From contig NZ_VOIR01000015.1 of NCBI RefSeq assembly GCF_007923295.1, forward strand, positions 200,161 to 264,160: DNA of 64,000 nt, in the 5' to 3' direction. The stretch comes from Agrococcus sediminis. GTDB taxonomy: Bacteria > Actinomycetota > Actinomycetes > Actinomycetales > Microbacteriaceae. A program made the position numbers and the translations under genes. The notes under the pieces were generated by a model. The model did not search any database, had not been told where the DNA came from, and saw only the letters and a program-made list of their open reading frames with translations. Position 1 is the first letter of the stretch. The number at the start of each line of letters is the position of its first letter. Shown here piece after piece: positions 1-8,885 of this stretch.

Positions 1-1
1 C

Positions 2-657
<656 letters not shown>

Positions 658-658
<1 letters not shown>

Positions 659-915
659 TGGCTCTGACCGTCAGCATCGTGTCGGCCGCCTCCGAGGTGT
701 GGTCGGGCGAGGCCTCGCAGGTCATCGCCCGCACCACCGAGGGCGAGATCGGCATCCTGACGGGCCACGAGCCGGTGCTGGCCGTGCTCGCCGAGGGTCA
801 GGTGCGCGTCACCGACTCGACCGGCACGGTGCACAGCGTCGAGGCCGAGGACGGCTTCCTGTCGGTCGACCACGACCGCGTGGAGATCGTCGCCAGGAAC
901 GCAAAGCTCGCGTGA
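658..915 (+). CDS. atpC: ATP synthase F1 epsilon subunit (short form)
   Basis: Epsilon subunit of the central stalk, which couples F1 to Fo and can inhibit ATP hydrolysis. The start is the ATG overlapping the atpD stop. The protein has only 85 residues and consists of the N-terminal beta-sandwich domain (the EGEIGILTGHEPVLAVL segment is typical). The C-terminal helical hairpin of the usual ~130-residue form is missing. In the family that hairpin carries the inhibitory function, so this short form may lack that brake; this is inference. The stop overlaps the GTG of the next gene, so the three genes may be translationally coupled. Confidence 0.95.
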
Positions 916-1631
916 TCGTCCTGCTGCCGCCCAGCGAGACGAAGGCGGCAGGCGGGACGGCGGAGCCGCTGTCGACGGCCAGCCTGGGGTTCCCCGGGCT
1001 GGCCGTCGCCCGTTCCCGGGCCCTCGCGGCCCTCGACCGCCTCGTCGCCGCCGGCCAGGACGTCTCGACGCCCGCGAAGGCGCGCGCCGCCGCCGACAAC
1101 GCCGCTGTGCGCGATGCGCCGACGATGCCGGCGATCGAGCGCTACACGGGCGTGCTCTACGACGCGCTGGGCGCCGCATCCCTCGACGCCGATGCGCGCG
1201 ACTGGGTCGACGCCCACGTCGTGATCCAGTCGGCCCTGCTCGGCTTCGTGCGCGCATCCGACCGCATCCCGGCTTACAAGGTGTCGGAGCACACGCGCCT
1301 GCCGGGGGAGCGGATGCGCGAGCTGTGGTCGGGAGCGGGCGACGCGATCGAGGGCTTCGCGCTCGACCTGCGCTCGAAGGCGTACGCGGCCGTGGCGCCG
1401 GTCGCCGGCGCGGTGCCCGTCGAGATCGTCTCGCCCGATGGCAGGGCGCTCAACCACTGGAACAAGGCGGGCAAGGGCGCGCTCGTGCGTTCGCTCGCGC
1501 TGGCGGGCGTCGAGGCGCCGTCGGCGGATGCGCTCGTGGCGTGGGCGGCGTCGGCCGACGTGCCGCTCACGCGCGCCGAGGGCGGCCTGCGGCTCGTCGT
1601 GCAGGACCCGCGGCTCGTCGCCGCGCGCTGA
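912..1631 (+). CDS. yaaA: YaaA family peroxide-stress protein (DUF328)
   Basis: A 239-residue protein of the YaaA/DUF328 family. E. coli YaaA limits intracellular free iron and Fenton damage under peroxide stress; the biochemical activity is not well defined. It begins with the family motif LLPPSETK and ends with the conserved ALNHWNKAGKGALVRSL region. The length fits the family (~250). The GTG start at 912 overlaps the atpC stop (GTGA), which argues for co-transcription with the ATP synthase operon. An upstream in-frame extension lies inside atpC and is rejected. Confidence 0.9.
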   Translation: MIVLLPPSETKAAGGTAEPLSTASLGFPGLAVARSRALAALDRLVAAGQDVSTPAKARAAADNAAVRDAPTMPAIERYTGVLYDALGAASLDADARDWVDAHVVIQSALLGFVRASDRIPAYKVSEHTRLPGERMRELWSGAGDAIEGFALDLRSKAYAAVAPVAGAVPVEIVSPDGRALNHWNKAGKGALVRSLALAGVEAPSADALVAWAASADVPLTRAEGGLRLVVQDPRLVAAR

Positions 1632-1668
1632 GGGGCCCGCGGTGCAGGTCGTGATCAGCCGGCCGATC

Positions 1669-1674
1669 TAGCAT
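1669..1674 (+). promoter_or_regulatory. -10 box (TAGCAT) of recQ, leaderless type
   Basis: TAGCAT lies 6 nt before the recQ ATG, so transcription should begin at or next to the start codon. No Shine-Dalgarno sequence is present. Confidence 0.55.
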
Positions 1675-1680
1675 CGCTGC

Positions 1681-3369
1681 ATGCCTGTCCGCACCATCCG
1701 TGACGATGCCGGCCCCGACGCGGAGGAGGCGGTCGACGAGCGGATCCTGGAGGCGGCGCGCGGCTACGGCTGGCCGAGCCTCCGGCCAGGGCAGGCCGAG
1801 GCCGTGCGGGCGCTGCTCGACGGCCATGACGTGCTCGCCGTCATGCCGACCGGGCACGGCAAGTCGGCGATCTACCAGCTCGCCGCGAAGCTCCTCGACG
1901 GGCTGACGGTCGTCGTCTCGCCGCTCATCGCGCTGCAGCACGACCAGGTCGAGCAGCTCGAGGGCCTCGGGGCCGACCCGGCGGTCGCCGTGAACTCGTC
2001 GCAGCGCGTCGGCGAGCACCGCGAGGCGTGGGAGGAGCTCGAGGCCGGCGAGGCGGAGTTCGTCTTCCTGGCGCCCGAGCAGCTCGCCCGCGACGAGGTG
2101 CTCGAGCGGCTGCGCGAGCTGCGGCCATCGCTGCTCGTCGTCGACGAGGCGCACTGCGTGTCGGCGTGGGGCCACGACTTCCGGCCCGACTACCTGCGGC
2201 TCGGGCACGTCGTCGAGGCGCTCGGGCATCCGACGACCGTCGCGCTGACGGCGACTGCCGCACCACCCGTGCGGGAGGAGATCGTGGAGCGGCTGCGCAT
2301 GCGCGACCCGCGGCAGGTGGTGCGCGGGTTCGACCGCCCCAACATCTTCCTCGAGGTGCAGCGGCACAGCGACGACCACGAGCGGCGCGAGGCGCTCGTC
2401 GCCCGAGCGGTCGCCGAGGCGAAGCCGGGCCTCGTGTACGTCGCGACGCGCAAGGACGCGGAGCGCTACGCGGCCGACCTGGTCGCGGCCGGGGTTCGTG
2501 CCGAGGCATACCACGCCGGGATGGCGCGCGCCGAGCGCGAGCGGGTGCACGCCGCGTTCAGCGACGGGAGCGCCGAGGTCGTCGCCGCGACGTCGGCGTT
2601 CGGGATGGGCATCGACAAGCCCGACGTGCGGTTCGTGCTCCACGCCGCGCCGCCCGACTCGCTCGACGCCTACTACCAGGAGATCGGGCGCAGCGGCCGC
2701 GACGGCGAGCCGGCACTCGCGGCGCTGCTGCACCGGCAGGAGGACTTCGGGCTGCACCGCTTCCGCACCGGCGGGACCGCCGATGAGGAGATGCTCTCGG
2801 CCGTGGCCTCGCGCGTGCGACGGGCGAAGGAGCCCGTGCCGCCGGCGCGCCTGCGCGAGCGGCTCGAGGTCGGGGCGAGCCGGCTCACCGCGGCCGTGAA
2901 CCTGCTCGAGCAGGTCGGCGCCGTCGAGACGACCGACGAGGGCGAGCTCGTCTGGAGCGCGGGCGCCGTGCGGCCCGCGGTCGAGGAGGCGGCGCAGATC
3001 GCCGAGGCGCGGCGCCGCGTCGACCGGTCGCGGGTCGAGATGATGCGCGGCTACGTCGAGACCGGCGGATGTCGCCGCCGCTACCTGCTCGGCTACTTCG
3101 GCGAGGAGCTGCCGGAGCTGTGCGGCGCGTGCGACACGTGCCGCTCGGGCTCGGCGGCGCGGGTCGAGGAGGCGCGCGCGGCCGCCGACGGGGCCGCCGG
3201 GGGAGCGGACGACTGGCACGTCGGCCAGCGCGTGCGGCACGAGGCGTGGGGCGAGGGCGGCGTCGTGAGCGACGACGGCGACCGCATCACCGTGCTCTTC
3301 GACGAGGAGGGCTACAAGACGCTCGCGGTCGAGGTGCTCGCCCGCACCGGAGCGCTGCAGCCCCTCTGA
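1681..3369 (+). CDS. recQ: RecQ-type ATP-dependent DNA helicase
   Basis: A 562-residue superfamily-2 3'-5' DNA helicase for recombinational repair. Visible motifs are Walker A PTGHGKS (residues 56-62), the DEAHC box (155-159), GFDRPNIF, the QEIGRSGRDG motif VI, and the RecQ zinc-binding cysteines in GGCRRRYLLGYFGE...CGACDTC near residues 460-485. There is no C-terminal HRDC domain. The last ~50 residues (VRHEAWGEGGV...VLFDEEGYKTLAVE) resemble the small Tudor/KOW-like tail of PcrA/UvrD helicases, inferred from the pattern only. The ATG at 1681 follows a TAGCAT box by 6 nt. The gene stands alone between yaaA and the repeat region. Confidence 0.95.
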   Translation: MPVRTIRDDAGPDAEEAVDERILEAARGYGWPSLRPGQAEAVRALLDGHDVLAVMPTGHGKSAIYQLAAKLLDGLTVVVSPLIALQHDQVEQLEGLGADPAVAVNSSQRVGEHREAWEELEAGEAEFVFLAPEQLARDEVLERLRELRPSLLVVDEAHCVSAWGHDFRPDYLRLGHVVEALGHPTTVALTATAAPPVREEIVERLRMRDPRQVVRGFDRPNIFLEVQRHSDDHERREALVARAVAEAKPGLVYVATRKDAERYAADLVAAGVRAEAYHAGMARAERERVHAAFSDGSAEVVAATSAFGMGIDKPDVRFVLHAAPPDSLDAYYQEIGRSGRDGEPALAALLHRQEDFGLHRFRTGGTADEEMLSAVASRVRRAKEPVPPARLRERLEVGASRLTAAVNLLEQVGAVETTDEGELVWSAGAVRPAVEEAAQIAEARRRVDRSRVEMMRGYVETGGCRRRYLLGYFGEELPELCGACDTCRSGSAARVEEARAAADGAAGGADDWHVGQRVRHEAWGEGGVVSDDGDRITVLFDEEGYKTLAVEVLARTGALQPL

Positions 3370-3390
3370 CCCTCATCCGCCGGCGCCTCT

Positions 3391-3566
3391 CCGCTGGTCG
3401 AGCCGCGTCGCCGCCGCCTCCTCCCCGCTGGTGAGCCGCGGCGCCGCCGCTTCCACCCCGCTGGTCGAGCCGCGGCGCCGCCGCTCCCACGCCGCTGGTC
3501 GAGCCGCGCGGCCGCCTCCACCGCTGGTCGAGCCGCGCGGCCGCCTCCACCGCTGGTCGAGCCGCG
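3391..3566. repeat. Tandem array of six CCGCTGGTCGAGCCGCG cores
   Basis: The 17-nt core CCGCTGGTCGAGCCGCG starts at 3391, 3425 (degenerate, one base short), 3458, 3492, 3521 and 3550. The spacings are 34, 33, 34, 29 and 29 nt. The units beginning at 3492 and 3521 are identical over all 29 nt, and the sixth copy diverges after about 25 nt. There are no unique spacers, so it is not a CRISPR array. It looks like expansion of an intergenic repeat by slippage or unequal recombination. Confidence 0.85.
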
Positions 3567-3633
3567 CGGCCGCCGCAGGCGGCCTCGCGAGTCGAGACCA
3601 CTCCGCAGCGTGCCCGCCCGCTCCCCATCCCGC

Positions 3634-3742
3634 TTGGTCGAGGAGCGCGCGGGCGCAGCCCGCTCGCGTCACGAGACCACGTGCGGCCGGCGTCTGGGTG
3701 GTCTCGAGACGGCCGGCTCCGCCGGCCTCCTCGACCAGCGGA
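3634..3742. repeat. Palindromic intergenic repeat units (TGGTCGAG...GACCA type)
   Basis: Two imperfect palindromes lie here. About 3634-3680 runs from TTGGTCGAGGAGCGCGCGGG to the complementary-type GCCCGCTCGCGTCACGAGACCA half. About 3699-3737 runs from GGTCTCGAGAC through the perfect hairpin GGCCGGC-tcc-GCCGGCC (3711-3727) to CTCGACC. Repeats with TGGTCGAG/CTCGACCA ends are common between genes in actinobacteria; the function is unknown. Confidence 0.6.
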
Positions 3743-3785
3743 TGGGGGCGGATGCCATGTCAGTGCCCCGTGGTTCCATGCCTGC

Positions 3786-5357
3786 ATGGACGGCGACTGG
3801 GGCCTCGACGCGGAGGACTACATCGCGTCGATCCGCGCCGGCGCGATCGACCCGTACGGCCGCACGGCGGCCGAGCTCGAGGACGAGCTCGCGGCGTTCG
3901 ACCGCGACTGGGGCGAGCGGCTCGCTGCGCTCACGCCCGACGAGCTGGAAGCGGTCGTCGAGGGCCGGATGCGCGTGCCCGAGCTGCCCGGCCCGGCCGA
4001 GTCCGAGCGGGCGACCAGGCTGCGCCGCGAGGAGCAGTTCACCGGCCAGATCAAGGCGCTGCAGGCGCAGCGGGCGCGACTCGAGGCGCGGGAGCGGGAG
4101 CTGCTCGCCGCGCGCTTCCAGCGCGTCCGCGACGAGGGCGGCGAGGTCGTCACCGCGCTGCGGGAGGCGGCGTCGCTGCTCGCGGCCGAGCTGCGACAGT
4201 CCGACCGGGCCGTCGAGCGGCGGATCACCGCCGCGTGGCAGACGGTGACCGAGCTGCCCGCCGCGCACGAGGCGCACAAGGCCGGCCGCATCTCCGCCGG
4301 CCACCTGCGCGTCATCGAGCAGGCCACCCACCCGCTGCGCATCGACGTGGACGCCGACCCGGCAGAGCGCGCCCGCGTGGAGGCGGAGCTGGTGGCGATC
4401 GCGGAGACGACCACGCCCGCGCGCCTGCGGTCGCGGTCGAAGCGGATCGTCGACCGGGCGCTCACGCAGCCGCTGCAGCAGCGGCACCGGGCGGCGATGG
4501 AGCGGCGCGACATGTGGATGGTCGACGCCGGCGACGGGATGGTCGACATCGGCGCCCGCGTCCCGGCCGTCGTCGGCGCGGGCATCTTCGACCGGCTCAC
4601 GCAGGCGGCCCGATCGAAGCCGAAGGACGACGCGCGCACCTGGGACCAGTTCCGCGCCGACGCGTTCAGCGAGCTGCTCCTCACCGGCCAGACGCCGGAC
4701 GACCTGCACGCGACCAACGCGCTGACGGCCACCATCGCGATCACGATGCCCGCGACCGAGCTGCTGCGCGACACCGACGACGCGGCCGAGCCGCAGCTGC
4801 GCTTCCCCGCGCTGCTCGACGGCAGGATCCTCGTCGACTCCGCCACCGTGCGGGCGCTCGCCGCGGACACCACCACGTGGGAGCGGCTCTTCACCCACCC
4901 GGTGACGGGGCTGCCCGTCACCGTCGACACCTACACGCCCACCCGGGCGCAACGGCGCTGGCTGAGAGCACGGGATGGCCGCTGCCGCTGGCCCGGCTGC
5001 GCGAACCCCGTCGCCCCCGCCGACCTCGACCACACGATTGACCACGCCGCCGGCGGGCCGACCAGCATCGACAACTTGGCGCACCTGTGCCGCAGGCACC
5101 ACACCATGAAGCACTCGACACGATGGAGCGTCCGGCAGCTGCCCGACGGGGTGCTCGAGTGGACGACACCCCTCGGGAAGGCCATCCGCGACGAACCCGA
5201 GCCGCAGGGCCCGCGCTTCGCCGAGGCGGCCGCGCCCTGGGGCACGCTGCCGGACGACGGCGGGCCGCCAGGCGAGGCGCCACCCGAGTGGGCGCATCCG
5301 CCGGACCACATCCCGGCCTTGACCTTGCCCTCGTCGGCGCCAGGCCGGAGCATCTGA
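3786..5357 (+). CDS. DUF222 / HNH endonuclease domain protein
   Basis: A 523-residue protein of the DUF222-HNH family (13E12 repeat type), usually multicopy in actinobacteria and with unproven function; the HNH domain implies metal-dependent DNA cleavage. The N-terminal two thirds is the charged helical DUF222 region. The C-terminal HNH module reads GRCRWPGCANPV, DLDHTIDH (from residue 413) and NLAHLCRRHHTMKH, giving two Cys and the expected His/Asn. I chose ATG 3786 because the sequence upstream is repeat-derived and low-complexity; an in-frame start at 3681 would add 35 such residues. There is no clear ribosome site. The repeat array just upstream suggests a mobile or rearranging neighbourhood. 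Confidence 0.88.
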   Translation: MDGDWGLDAEDYIASIRAGAIDPYGRTAAELEDELAAFDRDWGERLAALTPDELEAVVEGRMRVPELPGPAESERATRLRREEQFTGQIKALQAQRARLEARERELLAARFQRVRDEGGEVVTALREAASLLAAELRQSDRAVERRITAAWQTVTELPAAHEAHKAGRISAGHLRVIEQATHPLRIDVDADPAERARVEAELVAIAETTTPARLRSRSKRIVDRALTQPLQQRHRAAMERRDMWMVDAGDGMVDIGARVPAVVGAGIFDRLTQAARSKPKDDARTWDQFRADAFSELLLTGQTPDDLHATNALTATIAITMPATELLRDTDDAAEPQLRFPALLDGRILVDSATVRALAADTTTWERLFTHPVTGLPVTVDTYTPTRAQRRWLRARDGRCRWPGCANPVAPADLDHTIDHAAGGPTSIDNLAHLCRRHHTMKHSTRWSVRQLPDGVLEWTTPLGKAIRDEPEPQGPRFAEAAAPWGTLPDDGGPPGEAPPEWAHPPDHIPALTLPSSAPGRSI

Positions 5358-5359
5358 GC

Positions 5360-5695
5360 ATGCCGAACGCACCCGAGACGCTGGAGTGCATCCAGGAGGC
5401 CTTCGACCCGCTGCCCGTGCGGCTGCGCGCGATGTTCGGCGAGCACGCCATCTACTGCGACGACCGGATCTTCGGCTTCATCTGCGACGACACGCTGCTG
5501 CTGAAGCTCGTGCCCGAGGCGGAGGAGCTCACCGCGGCGCTCCCGCGCGGCGAGGCGTACCCCGGCTCGAAGCCCTACGGCATCGTCGACGACGATCGGC
5601 TGAGCGACGTCGAGTGGCTGCACGAGGTCGCGCAGACCATCGCGGCGACGCAGCCGCCCAAGCCGGTGCGAGGCTGTGGCGCGGGGCCCGGGTAG
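5360..5695 (+). CDS. TfoX N-terminal domain protein
   Basis: A 111-residue protein containing a single TfoX_N domain: RLRAMFGEHAIYCDDRIFGFICDDTLLLK, then the YPGSKPYGIVDD segment. Full-length TfoX/Sxy is a competence regulator in gamma-proteobacteria. Stand-alone N-terminal domains like this are common in actinobacteria and have no assigned role. The ATG lies two bases after the HNH stop, so the pair is probably co-transcribed. The C-terminal TfoX domain is absent, so a regulator function should not be assumed. Confidence 0.85.
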   Translation: MPNAPETLECIQEAFDPLPVRLRAMFGEHAIYCDDRIFGFICDDTLLLKLVPEAEELTAALPRGEAYPGSKPYGIVDDDRLSDVEWLHEVAQTIAATQPPKPVRGCGAGPG

Positions 5696-5742
5696 CGACC
5701 GGCCAGCGGCTGGCGCACACCGGAACCGAGGACGAGGCCGCC

Positions 5743-5748
5743 TAGGGT
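5743..5748 (+). promoter_or_regulatory. -10 box (TAGGGT) of the aldo/keto reductase gene
   Basis: TAGGGT is followed after 7 nt by the ATG at 5756. The intervening GGAGGGC looks like a Shine-Dalgarno site but is only about 3 nt from the ATG, too close for good spacing, so a leaderless transcript is more likely. Confidence 0.5.
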
Positions 5749-5755
5749 GGAGGGC

Positions 5756-6709
5756 ATGACGCGCACACTGGGAAGCTCCGGCATCGAGGTCTCGACCATC
5801 GGCCTCGGCTGCAACAACTTCGGCCGCAAGGGCACCCGCACCGAGGACCAGGCCGGCACCGACGCCGTGATCCACGCGGCCATCGACCACGGCATCACGC
5901 TCTTCGACACCGCCGACATCTACGGCAACCCGGCCACCACCTCCGAGACCCTCATGGGCGTCGCCCTGCAGAAGGCCGGTAGCGCCGCACGCGACAAGGT
6001 CGTGCTGGCGACGAAGTGGGGCCACAGCGGCCTGGCGATCGAGGGCACCGAGACGTGGGGCGCGAAGGGCGCTCGGCAGTACATCCGCAGCGCGGTCGAG
6101 GCCTCGCTGCGCCGGCTCCAGGTCGAGCACATCGACCTCTACCAGATGCACACGCCCGACCCGTCGACGCCGATCGAGCAGACGGTCGCCGCGCTCGACG
6201 AGCTCGTCGCCGAGGGCAAGATCCGTGCCTACGGCCACTCCAACTTCTCGGCCGAGCAGATCGCCGCCGCCGCAGCCGTCGAGAGCCCGAACGGGTTCGT
6301 CTCGGCGCAGGACGAGTACTCGCTCGTCTCCCGGGGCGTCGAGCGCGAGGTGCTGCCGGCGGTGCGCGAGGCCGCCCTCGGCTTCCTGCCCTACTTCCCG
6401 CTCGCCAACGGGCTCCTGACGGGCAAGTACTCGCAGGGCTCCGGCCCCGACGACGCCCGCCTCACGCGCCTCAAGCCGCAGGTGCTCGAGGAGACGGACT
6501 GGAGCCGCATGGCCGAGTACGAGCGCATCGTCGCCCGCACGGGCTCGACGATGCTCGAGGTGACGTTCCAGTGGCTGCTCGCGCAGCCCGCAGTCACGAG
6601 CGTCATCGCCGGCGCCACCCGACCCGAGCAGATCGCCCAGAACGCGGCTGCCGGCCGCGGCGAGCTCGACGCCGGCACCGTCGAGGAGATCTCCGAGCTC
6701 TTCGCCTGA
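5756..6709 (+). CDS. Aldo/keto reductase
   Basis: A 317-residue NAD(P)H-dependent oxidoreductase of the AKR superfamily (TIM barrel, cytoplasmic). It opens with the typical LGSSGIEVSTIGLGCNNFG. It shows the catalytic Asp-Tyr part LFDTADIYGNP, the Lys in VLATKWG, the His region IDLYQMHTPDPSTPIEQTV, and the cofactor segment SVIAGATRPEQIAQN near the C-terminus. The length is normal. ATG 5756 is preferred over GTG 5747 because the extra residues do not fit the family start. The substrate cannot be deduced. It is convergent with the LCP gene, with 2 nt between the stops. Confidence 0.93.
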   Translation: MTRTLGSSGIEVSTIGLGCNNFGRKGTRTEDQAGTDAVIHAAIDHGITLFDTADIYGNPATTSETLMGVALQKAGSAARDKVVLATKWGHSGLAIEGTETWGAKGARQYIRSAVEASLRRLQVEHIDLYQMHTPDPSTPIEQTVAALDELVAEGKIRAYGHSNFSAEQIAAAAAVESPNGFVSAQDEYSLVSRGVEREVLPAVREAALGFLPYFPLANGLLTGKYSQGSGPDDARLTRLKPQVLEETDWSRMAEYERIVARTGSTMLEVTFQWLLAQPAVTSVIAGATRPEQIAQNAAAGRGELDAGTVEEISELFA

Positions 6710-6711
6710 GC

Positions 6712-7755
6712 CTAGGGCGCGTAGTCGTCGCCGTGGGCGGCGACGTACGCGCGCACGTCGCCCGCGCGCAGCGCCTCGCCGAGCGCGGCGGTGCGCGGCG
6801 CGTCGACGATGTTCACGGATGCCCCGGCGCGGCCGGTGAACCCGGCCAGCGGGGCCATGAGGCAGAGGATGTCGTCGCGCTCGAGCTCCTGGCTGAGGGC
6901 CGCGAGCGCGACCATGTCGTCGATCTGCAGGTCGCCCGTGATGCGGACGGCCGAGGCGATGTGGACGAGCGCCGCCGTGAGCGCCGGCGGGTCGGCGGCC
7001 AGCTCGTCGAGGCGCTCGAGCAGCCCGATGATCGAGGCGCGCGCCCGCTCGGCGCGGTCGAGGTCGCCGTAGGGCAGGTCGATCCGCTGCCGCACGAAGT
7101 AGATGCCGTCGCCGTCGTCGAGCAGCAGGGGGTCGGCGGTGAAGTCGTAGTAGCGGCTCGCGCCGCCGTCGATCGCCCCGTCCACGAACCGGGCGACTGA
7201 CGGGTTGCGGTTCTCGACCCAGAAGCCGTCGACCGCCTCGATCAGGCTGACGAAGCCCTCGTAGTTCGCCTGCACCACGTAGTCGATCTCGAGCCCGCCG
7301 AAGAGCTCCGACACCGTCGTCCGCATCAGCTCGGTGCCCCCGGCCGGGAACGCCGCATTGATCTTCGCCTCGCCCACGCCCGGGATGGTCACCCACGAGT
7401 CGCGCGTGACCGAGATCAGCGCGAGCGTCTGCCGGTCGGCGGAGAGCTGCGCGACGACGATCGTGTCGGGCCGGCCGCCCCAGCTGCCCGGCTCCTGCGC
7501 ATCGGTGCCGAGCAGCAGGGCGGTGACCGGCCCCTCGGGGAGCGGATCGGCCGTCGCGGTCGCGGTCGGGGTCGGCGTCGGGGAGGGCTCGGAGGTGGGC
7601 GCCGGGGAGGCCGTCGGCGACTCCGTCGCGCGCGCGTCGGCGGTCGGCGTGGGGGAGGGCTGCGCGGGGCCGCAACCCGTCGCCGCGACCACCGCGACCA
7701 CCGCGACCAGGCCGAGCCGGCGCATCCGCGCCCCTGCGCCGCGTGCTCGCATCAT
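6712..7755 (-). CDS. LCP (LytR-CpsA-Psr) family lipoprotein, copy 1
   Basis: A 347-residue secreted protein. The N-terminus has a basic start, a hydrophobic stretch and the lipobox-like VVAATGC, followed by a Pro/Thr/Ser linker (about residues 30-70). The rest is an LCP domain: VTALLLGTD, GGRPDTIVVAQLS, ISVTRDSWVTIPGVGEAKINAAF and ELFGGLEIDYVVQ. LCP enzymes transfer undecaprenyl-linked glycopolymers to peptidoglycan, and the R-D pairs here match the catalytic region. Most LCP proteins are anchored by a transmembrane helix; a lipid anchor is less usual. The start is the first of two ATGs with AGGGGG upstream. It has its own promoter-like box. Confidence 0.88.
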   Translation of the reverse strand: MMRARGAGARMRRLGLVAVVAVVAATGCGPAQPSPTPTADARATESPTASPAPTSEPSPTPTPTATATADPLPEGPVTALLLGTDAQEPGSWGGRPDTIVVAQLSADRQTLALISVTRDSWVTIPGVGEAKINAAFPAGGTELMRTTVSELFGGLEIDYVVQANYEGFVSLIEAVDGFWVENRNPSVARFVDGAIDGGASRYYDFTADPLLLDDGDGIYFVRQRIDLPYGDLDRAERARASIIGLLERLDELAADPPALTAALVHIASAVRITGDLQIDDMVALAALSQELERDDILCLMAPLAGFTGRAGASVNIVDAPRTAALGEALRAGDVRAYVAAHGDDYAP

Positions 7756-7778
7756 CGCCCCCTGCCGAGTCCGCGCTC

Positions 7779-7784
7779 AGGCTA
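7779..7784 (-). promoter_or_regulatory. -10 box (TAGCCT) of LCP gene 1
   Basis: On the minus strand TAGCCT lies 23 nt before the ATG, leaving a short leader that contains the AGGGGG ribosome site. The same GCTAGCCT precedes LCP gene 2. Confidence 0.45.
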
Positions 7785-7818
7785 GCGGCGCCGCGGCAGG
7801 TTTGGGAACAGCGTTACA

Positions 7819-8838
7819 TCAAGGGACGTACCCCGTGCCGTGCGCGTCGACGTAGGGCTGGATGTCGCCGGCGCGGAGCGCATCGCCGAGCGCGGCCGTC
7901 TGCGCGGTGTCGACGACGTTCACCGACTGCCCGCCCTGCGTGCCGAAGCCGGTGATGGGCGCCATGAGGCTCACGACGTCGTCGCGCTCGAGCTCCTGGC
8001 TGAGGCTCGCGAGCGCGACCATGTCCTCGATGCTCAGCTCGCCGGTGATCTTGAGCCGGCCGGCGAAGTGGCTGAAGAGCTCGGGGAGCGCAGCCGGGTC
8101 GGCTGTCGCGATCTCGTCGATGCGCTCGAGCATGCCGGCGACGGCGGCGCGCTGCCGCTCCGCGCGGTCGAGGTCGCCCGCGGGCAGGCCCTTGCGCTGG
8201 CGCACGTAGATGAGGCCGTCGGTGCCCGACAGGTGCACCGGGTCGGCGGTGAAGTCGACGACCCGGCCGGTGCTGTTGACCGTCACCTGGGTCGGGTGCT
8301 GGTTGGCCGCGTCGAAGCCGTCGAGCGCCCGGGTCAGCGCGATGAAGCCCTCGAAGTCGGCCTGCACGACGTAGTCGATCTCGAGCCCGCCGAAGAGCTG
8401 CGAGACGGTGTCGCGCATCATGGGCGTGCCGCCGATCGCGAACGCGGCGTTGATCTTGCCAGCGCCGGCGCCGGGGATCTGCACCCACGAGTCGCGCGTG
8501 ATTGACACGAGCGTCAGCGTGTCGCGGTCGGCCGAGATCTGGGCGACCATGATCGCGTCGGCGTTGCCGGTCATCGAGCCGGGCGTGCGCGAGTCGGTGC
8601 CGAGCAGCAGCGCGGTGACCGCGCCGTCGGGGAGCGGGTCGGCCGGCGCCGTGGGCGTCGGGCTCGGCGCGGCCGTCGGCGTCGGGGCGACCGCCGTCGG
8701 GCTCGGCGTCGCGGTCGGCGTCGGGAGCGGCTCCGACTGCGGCCCGCAGCCCGTGATCGCGAGCGTCGCGGCGAGCGCGACCGCCGCCCATCGCGCCGCC
8801 GCCGGCCCTGTGCGCGCTCGTCGGGTGCGTGCCTGCAT
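7819..8838 (-). CDS. LCP (LytR-CpsA-Psr) family lipoprotein, copy 2
   Basis: A 339-residue paralogue of the neighbouring LCP gene, with the same plan: signal with lipobox-like LAITGC, Pro/Thr-rich linker, then the LCP core (VTALLLGTDSRTPGSMTG, LVSITRDSWVQIPGAGAGKI, QLFGGLEIDYVVQADFEGF). The two proteins share most core motifs and the same ending pattern (ALRAGD...AHG...YxP), which points to tandem duplication. It probably also attaches glycopolymer to the cell wall. The ATG at 8838 has GAGGAG nine bases upstream. The frame stays open far upstream into the next gene, but that part is antisense shadow. Confidence 0.88.
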   Translation of the reverse strand: MQARTRRARTGPAAARWAAVALAATLAITGCGPQSEPLPTPTATPSPTAVAPTPTAAPSPTPTAPADPLPDGAVTALLLGTDSRTPGSMTGNADAIMVAQISADRDTLTLVSITRDSWVQIPGAGAGKINAAFAIGGTPMMRDTVSQLFGGLEIDYVVQADFEGFIALTRALDGFDAANQHPTQVTVNSTGRVVDFTADPVHLSGTDGLIYVRQRKGLPAGDLDRAERQRAAVAGMLERIDEIATADPAALPELFSHFAGRLKITGELSIEDMVALASLSQELERDDVVSLMAPITGFGTQGGQSVNVVDTAQTAALGDALRAGDIQPYVDAHGTGYVP

Positions 8839-8869
8839 CGTGTCGTCTCCTCGGGTCGTCGCGCTCCCG

Positions 8870-8875
8870 AGGCTA
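8870..8875 (-). promoter_or_regulatory. -10 box (TAGCCT) of LCP gene 2
   Basis: TAGCCT on the minus strand lies 31 nt before the ATG, between the gamma-glutamyltransferase stop and LCP gene 2. The leader contains GAGGAG. This gives the LCP gene a promoter independent of the upstream gene. Confidence 0.45.
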
Positions 8876-8885
8876 GCGGGCCGCC

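Larger units (their letters stand above)
3370..3785. other. Repeat-rich non-coding gap between recQ and the HNH gene
   Basis: This 416-nt stretch has no convincing gene. It holds six copies of a 17-nt core (3391-3566) and then palindromic sequence (about 3634-3742). ORFs crossing it in several frames translate only the repeats, as low-complexity Arg/Pro/Ala protein, and are rejected. Confidence 0.8.

Noticed and set aside
3391-3566. Possible CRISPR array
   Set aside because: The units are directly adjacent without unique spacers, the core is only 17 nt, and no cas gene is near.
3287-3787. Short ORFs across the recQ-HNH gap on both strands
   Set aside because: They translate the tandem repeats and palindromes in several frames; no start signal or domain supports them.
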